Of a stretch of DNA of 64,000 bases, positions 21,316 through 33,128 are shown in pieces. Both the position numbers and the translations under genes were made by a program. Origin of the DNA: Clitopilus passeckerianus. Lineage: Eukaryota > Basidiomycota > Agaricomycetes > Agaricales > Entolomataceae. The stretch lies in contig CALYLX010000083.1 of the NCBI GenBank assembly GCA_944990035.1, forward strand, positions 558,001 to 622,000. Reading direction: 5' to 3'. Position 1 is the stretch's first letter. Each line of letters opens with the position of its first letter. The notes beneath the pieces are model-generated. The model had not been told where the DNA came from. It did not search any database and saw only the letters and a program-made list of their open reading frames with translations.

Positions 21316-23060
21316 ATGTCTGGCTATGTTCTTAGCGAGGCTGATCTACAGACCTAGTGAGCGAAGTTATCTCTCTGGATCACGGCAGCTCTAATCGTAA
21401 CCCCAGCACGGCCAAATACTATTTTGCTACCATTTCAATCTGTCAGTCTGCTTCAGCCCATGTGACCGCCTCTATGATCGCTGACGATTGAACACCAACC
21501 CCCAACAGCACTGCTTCTCTATGAATACTTCATCACGCTATCGAAAGAGATTGAGAGGTTCTGGCGGGTTCGGCGCCTCTCTTTCCCCGTCTTCTTGTTC
21601 TTCGTCAACCGATACGTCACAATCCTCGGCCATTTTCCCGTGATGCTCGAATATTTCTGGAGTTCGTCGTCTCCCAGGAAAGCCGAGGTGGGTGCACTTC
21701 GGTTCTGCAATAATTTACTCTTCTCAACCACGCTTTAGATGTGGGTCATATCAAATTTCACTACTTCCAAAACCTGGTGACTGACTTCGAACGAAGCTGC
21801 CACTACCTGGAATCCTATCACGCTTATTTTGTCCTCTGCGTTCAGGTCTACATTGCGGGTGCGTCATCTTGCATGCAAATTAACCGATTTAAAGCTCATT
21901 CTTTACCTCCCAAGCTCTTCTTATCGTAAGAATCTACGCACTCTACGACAGGAAAAAGTCGGTTTTGGCCCTATACCTTGCAGTGGCTTCTGGGGGTTTT
22001 GTCGTAGGATCAGTAAGTCTTCCACCGAAGTCTAGGGAGAATAGGCGTGTTCTGATAGCTCGCAGTGGCTGATTCTTTCGGGGAAAAGGGAGGGCCCGAA
22101 GGCGACGTATGTTCTTCCCCTTGGGTGCCCAGTCGTAATAGAGCAGGAGCGGTGAGTCCACCTGTTGCCACAGCCGTTGTCACTCGTCACTCACGGGATT
22201 TTAGGGCCAACCGTGGGTGGCCTTTCCCGCCTCCTGGGCCAAAAATGCACCTGAACTAACTTCGCTTTCCACAGGACTCGCTGGTGCTTGGGGGAGCATG
22301 TTAGTGTTTGACTTTCTGGTGTTTGTGATGACGGTCTACAAGTCGATCCGGAACTACCGGGCACTTTCGGTACGAATGACTCAAAGTCCTAGCATTCTTG
22401 CTATCTTGCTGCGAGACGGTGGGTGGCCACTCATTACGGGGCTGTTGCACGTATGATCGACCCTATTTTCGGCTGTAGGAGCGCTCTACTTCAGGTAGAC
22501 GAGATCACGTTCATTAATCTGCACGGATTGGCTCATACATTCTTCAGCGCTATGATCGGATGCAACATCGCCAATATTTTGACGTTCATTGTAGGCATTT
22601 CCTAACATTCGGATCCTAAGTAGCTAATGGATTTTATCTAGTACGGACGCGTAAGTACTGATCTCAGATGCAAAGATATAAATCAGCTTCACAACTATAA
22701 CAGGCATTTATCAAAGGCGCCACCGCAATCCTTACGAACAGGTGAGTCGAGGCCATTTCCTCTATGGGCTGAGGACCTGATTCCGATGCCAGCATTTCCT
22801 CGATCTTGATATCTAGACTCATGCTCAATCTTCGCGATCCCAAGTTATCGAATCCTGCGACCTATCCGGACATCATCACAACTGTCGCTTCCAGGCATCA
22901 AACAGCACCGATTCTCTCCACCGCGCCTAGATATTCTTCATATATCTCCCATGATGAAACGGTGTATGGTGAAACTCAGGAGGAGCACGAGCTAGAGGAT
23001 ATTGATGCTCGATCACGAGCACATGAACCAATACGGACAGCCCTGATGACATTGGTTTGA
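21316..23060 (+). CDS. DUF6533 membrane protein, copy 2
   Basis: Fourteen exons: 21316-21356, 21407-21441, 21509-21687, 21739-21740 (2 nt), 21797-21858, 21915-22012, 22066-22151, 22205-22212 (8 nt), 22275-22418, 22479-22494, 22548-22590, 22642-22650 (9 nt), 22704-22741, 22793-23060; 342 aa. Closest to copy 1 (MSGYVLSEADLQTY versus MPSYPLSEADLQTY; CHYLESYHAYFVLCVQVYIA). The same DUF6533 helices, the Cys-rich loop before the 8-nt exon, the YGR encoded by the 9-nt exon, and the SSILISRLMLNLRDPK block are kept. All donors are GT. The tail after NLRDPK is longer and diverged from copy 1, which suggests relaxed selection on the cytosolic end. No in-frame stop: probably functional. Confidence 0.87.
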
Positions 23061-23724
23061 ATCACGCATGGGATACGACTTCATGTAATGTGAACACACA
23101 GTATCATAGGTAATACAACTACCCAAAGAGGCAGAGACGGCAAGATGCGAGTGATAACTCAATAAGGGCGGCAGGCGGCAGGGCCCGCTCCCTCTGTTCA
23201 ACAGCTGAAAGGGGACGTTTGACGTAGTGATAGCATTCAATGAGGAGGAGATACATTTTGGTATTCTATTGCCAACCAGCAGGTTCCCACTGGTATTGCC
23301 GTGGAACAGCTACTACTACGGGATGAATCCTAAAAAAACTGAGGGAGAACGAGAGACATTTGGTTGACCAATGTAGAATCAAGATGAGTGGACTGTATGT
23401 CCGTGGAGTAACATGGGAGTCGGGAGGACATTGAGGCTTGACAATTTAACTGGAACTTGACCAGACTTGTGTTGGATCACGGAAATCAGCGATTGAGGCA
23501 TTTGCCGTTGATCGATTTCATCAGAGGTTGCTGTGAGAGCTTTCCTCTATAAACCCTACTACATGCCTTAAAAGGTAGCGGGAATCTCCAGAGGCTGGGT
23601 GAAAGGTTGACCTGAGTCCGTCTCATTTTGGAAGCTTTCCCTAGGATGCTGATAGTCTCTAGACAAGAGCATTCAATTAAGATGTCGATATCTAAGCTTC
23701 GCTATTACGACCATCGGCTCATGA
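23061..23724. other. intergenic, no gene supported
   Basis: Short frames only; must contain the promoter of the MFS gene that starts at 23725. Confidence 0.5.
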
Positions 23725-25568
23725 ATGGCATACTCTGTAGAGGATACTGGTTCCATCGACTCGGACGCGTCGTCGTCAAACCCAGGCACTGATGAATCAA
23801 CACGTCCACGTCCTGCATCGCTCCCGAAACAGCAGCTCTCCATTGTCTACTTCATTGCATCCATTGAGACGGTAGCTACTCAAGCAACAGACCCATTCAT
23901 TGTGCAACTTGTGCAGGACACGGGCATAACTGGAGGAGATGAGCGTAAAATCGGCTACTATGCTGGTGTAATAGTTCGTCCCCGCTTCTTACTGCCCGAT
24001 GCACGGAAGGTTGAACGACTCACTAGGGATCGGTTTTCTGTATCTCTGAGGCGCTGACCGTCTTTCAATGGGGACGGGCGTCAGATGAATATGGCCGAAG
24101 ACCAATTTTACTGCTCGGCGTGCTTGGTATATCCCTGACCATTCTCTGGTTCGGCCTCTCCTCCAGCTATTGGTCTTTAGTTCTCTCGAGATCTCTGCAG
24201 GGCACGTTTAATGCGGCAATTGGTACGTGCTGTCGTACCATCCTGGTGTTTCCGGGACGTGGCTGAATTCACAAACCCAGGGGTTGAAAAAAGTGTCATT
24301 GCGGAGGTAAAAAACTAGCCAAAGTGCGATTGTCTGTCGTGCCTCAACGATGAACTTCTACAGCTGTCGGATTCCTCCAACATTTCGGACGCTTATACCT
24401 ACCTTGCCATTGCATGGAACATAGGTTCCACCACTGGGTAGGCCATTCCCAGTGCTGCGACGGTCACGTATTCAATCAAAGTTAGCGAATATATCGGCGG
24501 TTCACTTTCTTCAAGCAGTCGATGGCCGAGCATCTTCGATAGGCTTCAATTCTGTAGAGATCATCCACATTCTCTTCCCTGCATCGTCGTCTGCCTTACT
24601 GCTTTCACGTGTTTCGTGACGGCATTGATAGGGCTCAAAGAAGTATGTCCGACTTCTATAGCGAGATTACTGCGACTCCCAGAACTGATTTCTCTACTCT
24701 AGACGCATCCCTCAATCATTGCACAGTCAGAAGCCAAGAGATTGTTGATTCGGAATGATGGCCCGAACGATCTCACACCTTTGCTGGGGACCCCTGATAA
24801 TGACGCTGCCGGCGCTTCACTGCCATTGGTCACTATGGACTCGGATCGATATTCCTTCATGGACTTGCTAATTCCGCCAGTGATCCAAGTGGTCACCCTA
24901 TACGTATTTCAGGCATTTAGCTACCAGGCCCACACAACGCTCGCACCCCTTGTCTACGCCACATCGATACAGCACGGAGGATTGGGTCTCAGTCCTCCCC
25001 AAATCGGAACGATATTGGGCACCTTCGGTGTTGTATATTTCGCCTGTCAAGTTCTATGCATGGCTCGTTTTATCCGATGGTACGGCGTGAAGAATGCGCT
25101 CGTAATCGGTCAGATGAGCTCTGTTGTGAGCATGGGCCTTTATCCCCTCCTGACATATCATGCCCAACACCGTTCCGGAGTCATAGTCTGGGCGATTCTC
25201 GCCTTTCAGCTACTGTGTCGAGTGTTCTACGTAATGGCATATGGTGAGCCTTCTCTGAATTCAATCATATTCCTCGTATGACTCAAGATTCTTCATCAGC
25301 TCCGATACAAGTCGTGATCGCCCGTAGTGCCCCGTCAAAATCCGCTCTGGGCGCAACAATTGGGTTGGCACAGGCTGTGACCTCCGTTGCGCGTGGACTT
25401 GCACCGTCACTGTCGTCATCTCTATTCGCTTTCTCGCAGCAACGGCGATTAATAGGGGGGAATCTAGGCTACATTATCCTTACCTTGATATCTCTCAATG
25501 GTCTACGACTGGCTTTGTGCCTCCCACCCGATCCACATGATTCTGGTACCAGTGGCGAAGATATCTAA
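23725..25568 (+). CDS. MFS transporter (DHA1-type)
   Basis: Exons 23725-23973, 24027-24222, 24281-24306, 24364-24437, 24486-24642, 24703-25243, 25300-25568; 503 aa. A Ser/Pro cytosolic N-terminus precedes 12 predicted helices. MFS motif A is complete (GRASDEYGRRP) after the second helix (YYAGVIGSVFCISEALTVFQ). Then VLSRSLQGTFNAAIGVEKSV, a central loop (~230-300), and SALGATIGLAQAVTSV in the second half. The pattern fits the fungal tetracycline-resistance-like H+ antiporters often annotated as general substrate transporters; substrate unknown. It sits alone between DUF6533 copies 2 and 3. A second ATG at 23721 is out of frame; 23725 is used. Confidence 0.85.
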
Positions 25569-25597
25569 ATACCCTTGTAAATTTTCAGTACATAGAT

Positions 25598-25612
25598 CCC
25601 CCCCCCCCCCCC
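25598..25612 (+). repeat. 15-C homopolymer
   Basis: Uninterrupted run of 15 cytosines 30 bp after the MFS stop codon, in the 3' UTR. Length may vary between strains or be a sequencing uncertainty. Confidence 0.9.
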
Positions 25613-26599
25613 ACCTTTCAGGATAATTAATTAGATGTTGAAAGACCACGATCGCTGACAGACTAATACTATCAATTTGAGATATGCCACTGATTCAGGA
25701 CCCTGTCTCCGCTTTCACCTGGATCTGTGTTGTGTCTGGACGTGATCATTATTAGTACAAGGTCGCTCCAAGGAGGTGCAAACCTGAATACCTTCACCGT
25801 GCTTATTCTATGCTTGGAAGGCGGTTGTCTAATTCCTAAAAGCAAGTCTGGGTTTGGGTGCTATCCCGGAGGAATTTCCAGTACTCGGTTATCTTTTCTA
25901 CTCGACTGAAGGTCTATACTAGTCAATCGTCGGAATCACCGCAGTTGGATGCAGACAGACTCAAACGTAAGGGAGCTGAAAAGGGGTCATGTTCTTGTGC
26001 CTGTGCCTTGCACCTCGGTTAAACATATGCAATGGAGTAGGTTGTGGGTTTGATTGAATGCGCGGGATGAACTATTTTGCTCAAGTGCGTATGGATGGCA
26101 TGAACAGCTTCAACGGTGGGAGAAGCGTCCTCGGTCGCTTACACACTGACCTTCATGACTAGCCGAACTTCACAGCCTTTCACTCTCTGTCTACAGACTA
26201 CGGCCGTGCTTGGGGGAAAACTGCGGAATATAGATCAGAACGTGCGCAAGGAAATGGGGCTTTGCACCGGCAAGACTTACGGTGCCACCGAGACCATCAT
26301 GATTTCTGATGATCACACTGTACCGAAAATCTCAGATTGGCTATTTTCTGCCAACATAGCCGATTGCTGCATGTGCTCGCGATTGTGGCCGAACCATCAA
26401 CAAGCCCCTTGGCGAGCTCGTTACATTTTCACACCAAACTGAATCATGCGTCGTCTCAAGAGCATTTCTAACCAGCGCCGCTCCTTCTTGACCTTCCACG
26501 AGCAGGAGTACAGCTTTTGTTACCTGCGTTCCCAACTAGCCTGAACTCATGCAAGCTTTGTGATTTCTCATCTCAGCCATTGTGTCGAGAGCACCCAAG
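25613..26599. other. intergenic, no gene supported
   Basis: No recognisable frame. Unlike copies 1 and 2, the 5' flank of DUF6533 copy 3 does not carry the duplicated block. Confidence 0.5.
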
Positions 26600-28308
26600 A
26601 TGTCAGAGGTCATCCCGACGAATAAGGATCTTGAAACCCTGTATGTCAAGCGCGTCCCTCGCTGTCACATGTATTCATTAAAAGACGCAGCAATTCGATA
26701 TACTACATCACCACCATCTCAGTCTGTATGTCTCCATCATGAAACTTCACTTTCTGGATAAATTGACTGCGCTCCATGGTAGCTCTCTTGATATATGAGT
26801 ATCTCCTCACCTTTTCTATGGAGGTGGAGAGGTTCTGGACTGTAAAACGATTTTCTTGGCCCGTGCTGTTCTTCTTCATGAATCGATATGTCACAATCCT
26901 CGGGCACATGCCAGTTATGCTGGAATACTTTTGGCGGTCATCCTCGCCGAAGAAATTTGATGTAAGCTTTTCATTCATCTGTCTGCAGACTTAGGCTGAC
27001 AATGAATTATTTCAGATGTACGTCAGCTCAAGTTGCCAGTACCGAAAGCGCAAGCGACTAATGCCCCAGCTTCATCCAATAGATGCCACGATCTACACTC
27101 CTACCACCAATACTTCGTCGTCTGCGTTCAAGTCTATGTCGCAAGTGAGGAAGCTTTTTCCCTATTTCTCCGTCAGGCTAATAATTTGCGACAGTCCTTC
27201 TCATTATGCGGATTTACGCGCTGTATGATAGAAGCAAGAAAGTCCTGACTCTATACCTCATTGTGGCCGCCGCTGGCGTGGCAGTTGGATGCGTAAGTAA
27301 CCTGCCAACTGGCGAGCAACTAATTGGAAAGCTCACTTGTGGGAATATCAGTGGTCTGTATGGTCAGGGAGGAAAGACACAGAGAAGGAAGCGTACGCGA
27401 TGCCGATCGGTTGTCCAGTCACCATTTACAAACGACAGTAAGCCTATCCCCTCTTTGTCTCTGTCCTCATCATTCATGGAGATAAATCGCAGAGCCATGC
27501 GTAAGCTATCCAAATACGCGATCTCAATTACCGTTTAAACGGAGTGACTCCAGGTTTGGCCTCGGCATGGTGCAGTATGCTGGTTTTCGATACGCTGGTG
27601 TTCTCCATGACGGTCTATAAATCGATCGTCATGTACAGAGCGCTGTCACTGAGGATGAACAATGGTCCAAGCATTCTGGTCATCATGCTTCGAGACGGTG
27701 AGTCGACTGCTTAGGGACTCTTGTTCCAAGAGTCTGACATTGCTACAGGATCCCTATATTTTGGGTAAGCCGGGATACTATTCAGACCGGCGGTAGCTGG
27801 GATGTTCCCTCGTAGCGCGATGGTAGCATGTAATACTGCCAACGTTCTCACTTTTGCAGTGAGTAGTAACCTCAGTTGACTAATGCATACTTCCCACTCT
27901 TTTCTCTCTCTCAGTACGGAACCGTAAGATATCCCTCTCGAAAGACAAATCCGTAACTGACCTCTCCTTAGGCTTTCACCAAAGGTGTTACAGCGACCTT
28001 GACCAACAGGTATTCCTCCTTCCACCCGCCAGTCCCCGGATCCCGCTCAACCATTTAATAGTGTTTCATCGATTCTGATCTCGCGGCTCATGTTTAACCT
28101 CCGAGATCCTCAACTCTCCTTGACAATAACCAACGCCGATAAGATGACCACAATGGCCTTCCAGGATCGCAGCGCACAGCCTGTGGTCTCCACTGTCGCT
28201 GGCGCATCCAACTTCACATCTCTCGAAGACTCAACTATTCATGATTCCGATCTAAGAGAGGAGTTAGCGCTCAAAGAGACTCGGAGTCGCCCCAGCTCTC
28301 CGGTTTGA
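26600..28308 (+). CDS. DUF6533 membrane protein, copy 3
   Basis: Fourteen exons: 26600-26640, 26691-26725, 26783-26961, 27016-27017 (2 nt), 27083-27144, 27195-27292, 27352-27437, 27493-27500 (8 nt), 27554-27697, 27749-27764, 27816-27858, 27915-27923 (9 nt), 27972-28009, 28062-28308; 335 aa. The most diverged copy (LLIYEYLLTFSMEVERFW; CHDLHSYHQYFVVCVQVYVA; LASAWCSMLVFDTLVF) yet every internal exon has the same length as in copy 2. It therefore descends from the same ancestor by an older duplication. Introns are unrelated in sequence between copies, so the shared exon pattern reflects selection or inheritance of splice sites, not recent conversion. It overlaps the tail of an antisense F-box relic by 45 nt. 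Confidence 0.87.
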
Positions 28309-30560
28309 GGCAGGTAGTGCCGTCCATTGGAAGGTTTGTATTTCGGACCCTAGCGTATTGATGTTACATTCTTTTGATACTAGCAAATCTCTGTGTAGTT
28401 CAAGTGTAGTTCTATATGATACAATCTGGTATTTATTATTGGCGTTTCTGATGCGATGAATAGAGGGATATATACATAAAAAATGTCTGCCAAAAAGACA
28501 AGAGGTCGACATTCGAGAATCAGGTGGGGGAGGTCGAGGATAGGCAAAGACATCGAAACCGAATTGATATTCTTCGATAAACTGGAGCTTAACAATTCTG
28601 CCTTGTAGTTGCCACTTCCGTTTGAACTCGTTCGGGATCGGCATCTCCAAGTTGGGTCGACCGTAGTGCCAACCCTGAATATACTGAATATCGGCGCTGT
28701 CCTTGTATTCCCACCTTGACTCTGCGAGGAAGAAGATCGATTCAACAACAGTCGCTGGGGCATCACAATTGACCCCCATCTCCAGATATTGCACCTGTGG
28801 TAGGAGTCCCGCATTGGCTATGCCTCTCAAAATGGAGACGGGGACAATTGTGGCAGGTATCGCTAGTTCTTCAATGGTGATCAGACTAGGGAGGAGAAAT
28901 CTGAGACTGCTTTTAGCCAAAGGAGTATGTTCAAAGCGAAAAGCTTTGAGAGGGCATTGTGATCGGTCAATGAGGGAAGAAATGGCCGAAGGGTCAACAT
29001 AATCGCCGCCCGAGAAAACACGGATCCTCCATAGTGCTGGAAAACGGAATGGTCGAAGAAATGACGGAATATCGATTGGTATACCATCGGTTGTGAGGTG
29101 AACGGTGAACCTCGAAGTGCCCCAAGTTAGGTAAACAGATGAGACCTTCAGCTTGGTAGGAGGATATGTCGGTGCCACTATCAGAGTTTCCAATTGCAAC
29201 ACAACAATTCTTCAAGTTGGGACACCGTTGGAGGAGGTATCGGGCGGCCCCTATGGTAAGGAAGGCATAGCTCCGTGAACAACCAATGCTGATATCTTCC
29301 ATTTGACTCCAATATTCAAGGCCTTCTGCGGAAACAATAAGGGTAAGCCCTCTCCGTTGTTTTCAAGAAGTTCAGTGACTAACTGGAGATATGAAAGTGG
29401 AAACTTGAGATTTCCACCATGTCATAGAAGAACTCCTTGTATTATTCCTTCAATCGGGGAGCATTGGCAACATCGACGCATACACCTCCAGTATCTCTGC
29501 TGACAAGGAAAAATCAGTTGCCGAAGGTATTGTTGGCACTCCTCTGATGTCCAAGTCGAGATATAGCGATCGAGTACCACGAGCAATAATCTGTCCAGCA
29601 AACTCGGTGATCTGACGTACTCTCACTTCTGTCACCACATCATACTTGACGCGAACACGTTGGTAAAGTGCTGGCGTCGTGAGGGCTACATGCCTCCATA
29701 ATGAACAAACGTGTTCAGGGTAGGCATCCTTCACCCTTCGGTATATGCATCCGGCCGCTCCCTGCACCGGGGATGTAATATTTGCGTTCGCCGTGTTTCA
29801 TAGAAAAGATTTCGGACAGCAGTTCCGGCGGAAGTTTGCGGTAGGGAGCAATAGCAGAGTCGAGCTTTTAATTGATCTGCGAGCAGCGAGTTCGACGCGC
29901 TGGAGCTGAACGCTTCTGTGAAGCTCTTCCCAGTCGGGGCAAGTACGAACGAGCTCCTCCAAAGGTGAGAAGACTTTTTTTGAAAGCCTCCTGTGCCCGT
30001 TTACAACCGTCACGAGTCATCGCCAATTCGAGCCTGGCCTGCAAGGAGAGCGTGGAGTGGACTTTCGGGCTTCATTTTCGAATGGGTGGATTGGTGGAAA
30101 GGGGTGTCTCAGTCAGGCAAGAACGTTTTGAGGGTAAACAAGAAGTCCAACCGACGTGTCTGCAATGGCCGTCAAGAGAAAGCTAGGCAGGAACGGCAAA
30201 CAGGAAATGTGGTCCAGGTTCTATAGGCCCTCCACTGAGACGACCCAGAGTACACGTGATACTACCAAAGAGAGGATAGTGGACTTTGGGAGTACGTAAG
30301 TAGCTAATACATGCGTTTTGCGCACGAATCAAGATTGTATCGTGGTTTTCCGAGTGGCAGATACAAATGTAGAGGTAACTGCAGTCGTAGCTTGTTGGAG
30401 ATTTCAAGCAATGTCTGGTCGCGAACTGCCGTTAATTCTGAGACCGCCGGCGAAGAGAGGGTATCTGCCAACTTCCAAGCTTCGTCCTCCAATGGATGCG
30501 GGGATGGAAATGGGAATTATGAAGGCAGGAACGGAAGATGCCGGCTCCTTCAAAATCAAA
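28264..30560 (-). pseudogene. F-box-like/LRR gene, array member A, broken
   Basis: Homologous in order to the intact member B: LEDEAWKLADTLSSPAVSEL near 30500, the F-box core LDSAIAPYRKLPPELLSEIF near 29840, YPEHVCSLWRHVALTTPALY near 29700, and the C-terminal leucine-rich part (29200-28480; IVPVSILRGIANAGLLPQVQ). The pieces lie in different frames with stops between them, and ~300 bp between 30310 and 30020 do not match B. The C-terminal stop seen in B and C (…YPFA*) is lost, so the frame runs on to 28264 antisense to DUF6533 copy 3. F-box proteins recruit substrates to SCF ubiquitin ligases; this copy is unlikely to work. Confidence 0.7.
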
Positions 30561-31041
30561 CAACCAAGCACCCGTGCGGAAACTAACGAGACTGGTCCTC
30601 GAGCGTCTGTCAACCGCGAGTGACCGAAGTTGGCTTCAATTGTCAATCGAATTGCAACTGCATTCTGTCGAAACCTAGCCAGTGAGCTTTTTTTCCACTT
30701 GAACCTCCGCTTTCTCAAGAATCTCCCCAAGAATCCCCCGGGCCTAATATCATTTGAGCATAAATTTACGATTGTATTTGCGTGACAAGAACTTGCACTA
30801 GGTCCATATTTTAAGGGGAGCACATAGTAAGAGGTAAGCCAGAACAACAGAGTGAAATTGTAGACAGCTACTGTATAGATCTGGTTTCTTGAGGTACAAA
30901 TATTCAAGCGATAGAGCAGGATAACGATCAGGAAGGGGAGAACGGGGAAGTGAATCAGAACTGTATATAGGCAATATATTCAGTACATGTGCCAGGGTTC
31001 AAATATTGGAACGATGCGAGGCGCACTTGAATGCCTAAAAG
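30561..31041. other. spacer inside the F-box array
   Basis: AT-rich, no gene supported; 3' side of member B. Confidence 0.5.
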
Positions 31042-32730
31042 CTAAGCAAAGGGATAATCGTCACTCCTTTCGTCGACGTCTTGGATTCTAACAACACGAT
31101 TCTGTAATTTCCACTTCTGTTCAAACTCGACAGGAAAGAGAGCTGGCTGGGACCCCAAGCCATCATACCAACATTGGAGGTGCTGGATGTCAGCTCCGTT
31201 CTGGTTCTCCCCTCTAGATTCCATGAGATTTACGATCTCTTCAGCAGTAGACCTCAGGAACTCAGTATCTAGCCACATTTCCAGCCGTTGCAATTGGGCC
31301 AGATATTCCGCACTGGCGATGCGTCTTACAATGGATGAGGGGAGAATTGTGCCAGGTAGAGCTAACTCTTCCACGGCGGAGATACAGAGAAGCAGCTCTG
31401 TGACCCCGGCTTCCGAGAAACATTTCCCATCCAACCGTAGCATTTTGAGATTACAATGCGAGCGCTGAATGAGGGAGCGAATGTCATATGGGTTAACAGT
31501 TGTACTACTGCGGTCCCAGACCTCGGTAGCACGTAGCTTCCACAATGAAGGCAGGTGTAATGGTCGAAGGAAGAGAGATAAATTAACGAGTGTTTCGCCA
31601 ACGTGGAATTGTAGGCATTTCAAATTAGGGAGGGATATGAGATCGGGTGTGGAATCTCCAAGAGAAGAGTTGGAAACGGTTTCCTCTCCATCACTTCCAA
31701 GGGAGAGACAGCAACTCTCGAGTTGAGGACACTGTAGTAGAAGATAATGAGCCGTCCCAACGCTGAGGAAAATATCACTGTCCAAGCCCCCAATGCTGAG
31801 CTCGACCATCTGATTCCAGAAGCCAAGTGGCACATTTTCTATCCACATAGATGTGAGTTTAATTGAAATAATAAAATGTGCATAGAAAACCATACCAGGC
31901 CTATTGAACTTCAGAGGGACCGGGTCATCCTCATGGTAGGTGCGTTCAGCGAACTCCTTCAAGTTAGGGAGACGCCGCAAGAGACGGATATACATGTCCA
32001 GTGTTTCCCCAGTTGCCCTACAGTGCCTTACGCTGAGGCTCGTTAAATGTCCTCGACAAGACAAGACAAGCTCTTCCAGGTGCCGCAGGCAATCTCCGGG
32101 TTGCAGGGTGAACAGATCCACATCCAGAGATTGGGTTCCTCGAGCGATGACTGTCTTCGCAAACTCAGTTTGGTCTTCGATTCCTATGCCTGGAACCCAA
32201 TAAGCACCGTAGTTGACACGAACTCTATGGTATAGAGCCGGCGTGCTAAGGGCGACTTCTCTCCATGAGGAGCAGACGTGCTCGGGATAGACATCCCTAA
32301 TGGCGCTCTGGTACATTTGTTCGGTTTCGTCGTAATGTCTAGCTCGAGGGATGTAGTATTCGCGAGTGCCGTTTCCGATGGTGAAAATACGGGATAGGAT
32401 TTCGGAGGGAAGCCATTTGTGAGGAGCAATCGCAGATTCTAGCTTCGCGATGCGAGCGAGGTGGCTAGTGCGTTCAAGTAGAAGTGTATGGTGACATTCT
32501 TGCAGCTGAGCTATCTGCTCTTCTAGCTGTAGTCGTAGCTTGTCGAAAACTCCCAGCGATGTGTTGCACCGGTCGCGAAGTGCCGCGAATTCTGTGATCG
32601 CTTGCGAGGAGACGATATTTGTTGACTTCCAAGCTTCATCCTCTAACGGATGCGGGGGTGGGAAAGCAATCCCGTGTATATAGTCAAGCACAGAAGTTTG
32701 CAGGGAGTTGGAGCAAAGGAATTCAGACAT
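31042..32730 (-). CDS. F-box-like protein with leucine-rich tail, array member B
   Basis: Intact, 562 codons before splicing from ATG 32730 (MSEFLCSNSLQ), the start that aligns with member C; the frame stays open further upstream to 32895 (ATG), giving a longer alternative. After a coiled-coil-like stretch (FDKLRLQLEEQIAQLQE) comes the F-box core KWLPSEILSRIF, then VCSSWREVALSTPALYHRV, as in the large agaricomycete F-box-like family, then degenerate leucine-rich repeats to YPFA. A 57-nt GT-AG intron (31895-31839) is likely: splicing gives RPENVPLGFWNQM, which matches member C. Because 57 is a multiple of three and holds no stop, an unspliced form would still be translatable, with 19 extra residues. 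Target unknown. Confidence 0.85.
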   Translation of the reverse strand: MSEFLCSNSLQTSVLDYIHGIAFPPPHPLEDEAWKSTNIVSSQAITEFAALRDRCNTSLGVFDKLRLQLEEQIAQLQECHHTLLLERTSHLARIAKLESAIAPHKWLPSEILSRIFTIGNGTREYYIPRARHYDETEQMYQSAIRDVYPEHVCSSWREVALSTPALYHRVRVNYGAYWVPGIGIEDQTEFAKTVIARGTQSLDVDLFTLQPGDCLRHLEELVLSCRGHLTSLSVRHCRATGETLDMYIRLLRRLPNLKEFAERTYHEDDPVPLKFNRPGMVFYAHFIISIKLTSMWIENVPLGFWNQMVELSIGGLDSDIFLSVGTAHYLLLQCPQLESCCLSLGSDGEETVSNSSLGDSTPDLISLPNLKCLQFHVGETLVNLSLFLRPLHLPSLWKLRATEVWDRSSTTVNPYDIRSLIQRSHCNLKMLRLDGKCFSEAGVTELLLCISAVEELALPGTILPSSIVRRIASAEYLAQLQRLEMWLDTEFLRSTAEEIVNLMESRGENQNGADIQHLQCWYDGLGSQPALFPVEFEQKWKLQNRVVRIQDVDERSDDYPFA

Positions 32731-33128
32731 GTCCGAGGTTGAGTGTCGATTTCGATGGACGTGACTCCAGAAGTGACGGAAGCGGGACCGGAGACTGCCG
32801 TGTCCGGTTCTGAACATTGAAGAATTACCGTGACTGTAAACAAATAATCCTCTGACGCAAATAGGCAACCATGCTAATATGAAGGCGCAGGGCATAGGTG
32901 TCAAGTGATTTATTCATTTCACCTCACGGGGTGCAACTTGTATAACACATGTGTTATTAGGGACAGATTCGAATGCTACCAGTCAACGATGAGCTTCCAT
33001 TGGATACGTAGTAGGTTACACGAGCAAGAACCTGTTTCCGAAGCAGAAAAAGTCATACTAGCTACATACAAGGATCAGACGAACGAAGGCAAGGAGAATT
33101 AGACGAGACATCGAAGGCACGAGAGGCT
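32731..33128. other. spacer inside the F-box array
   Basis: Contains the upstream open extension of member B (to 32895) and the 3' end of member C; no separate gene. Confidence 0.5.
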
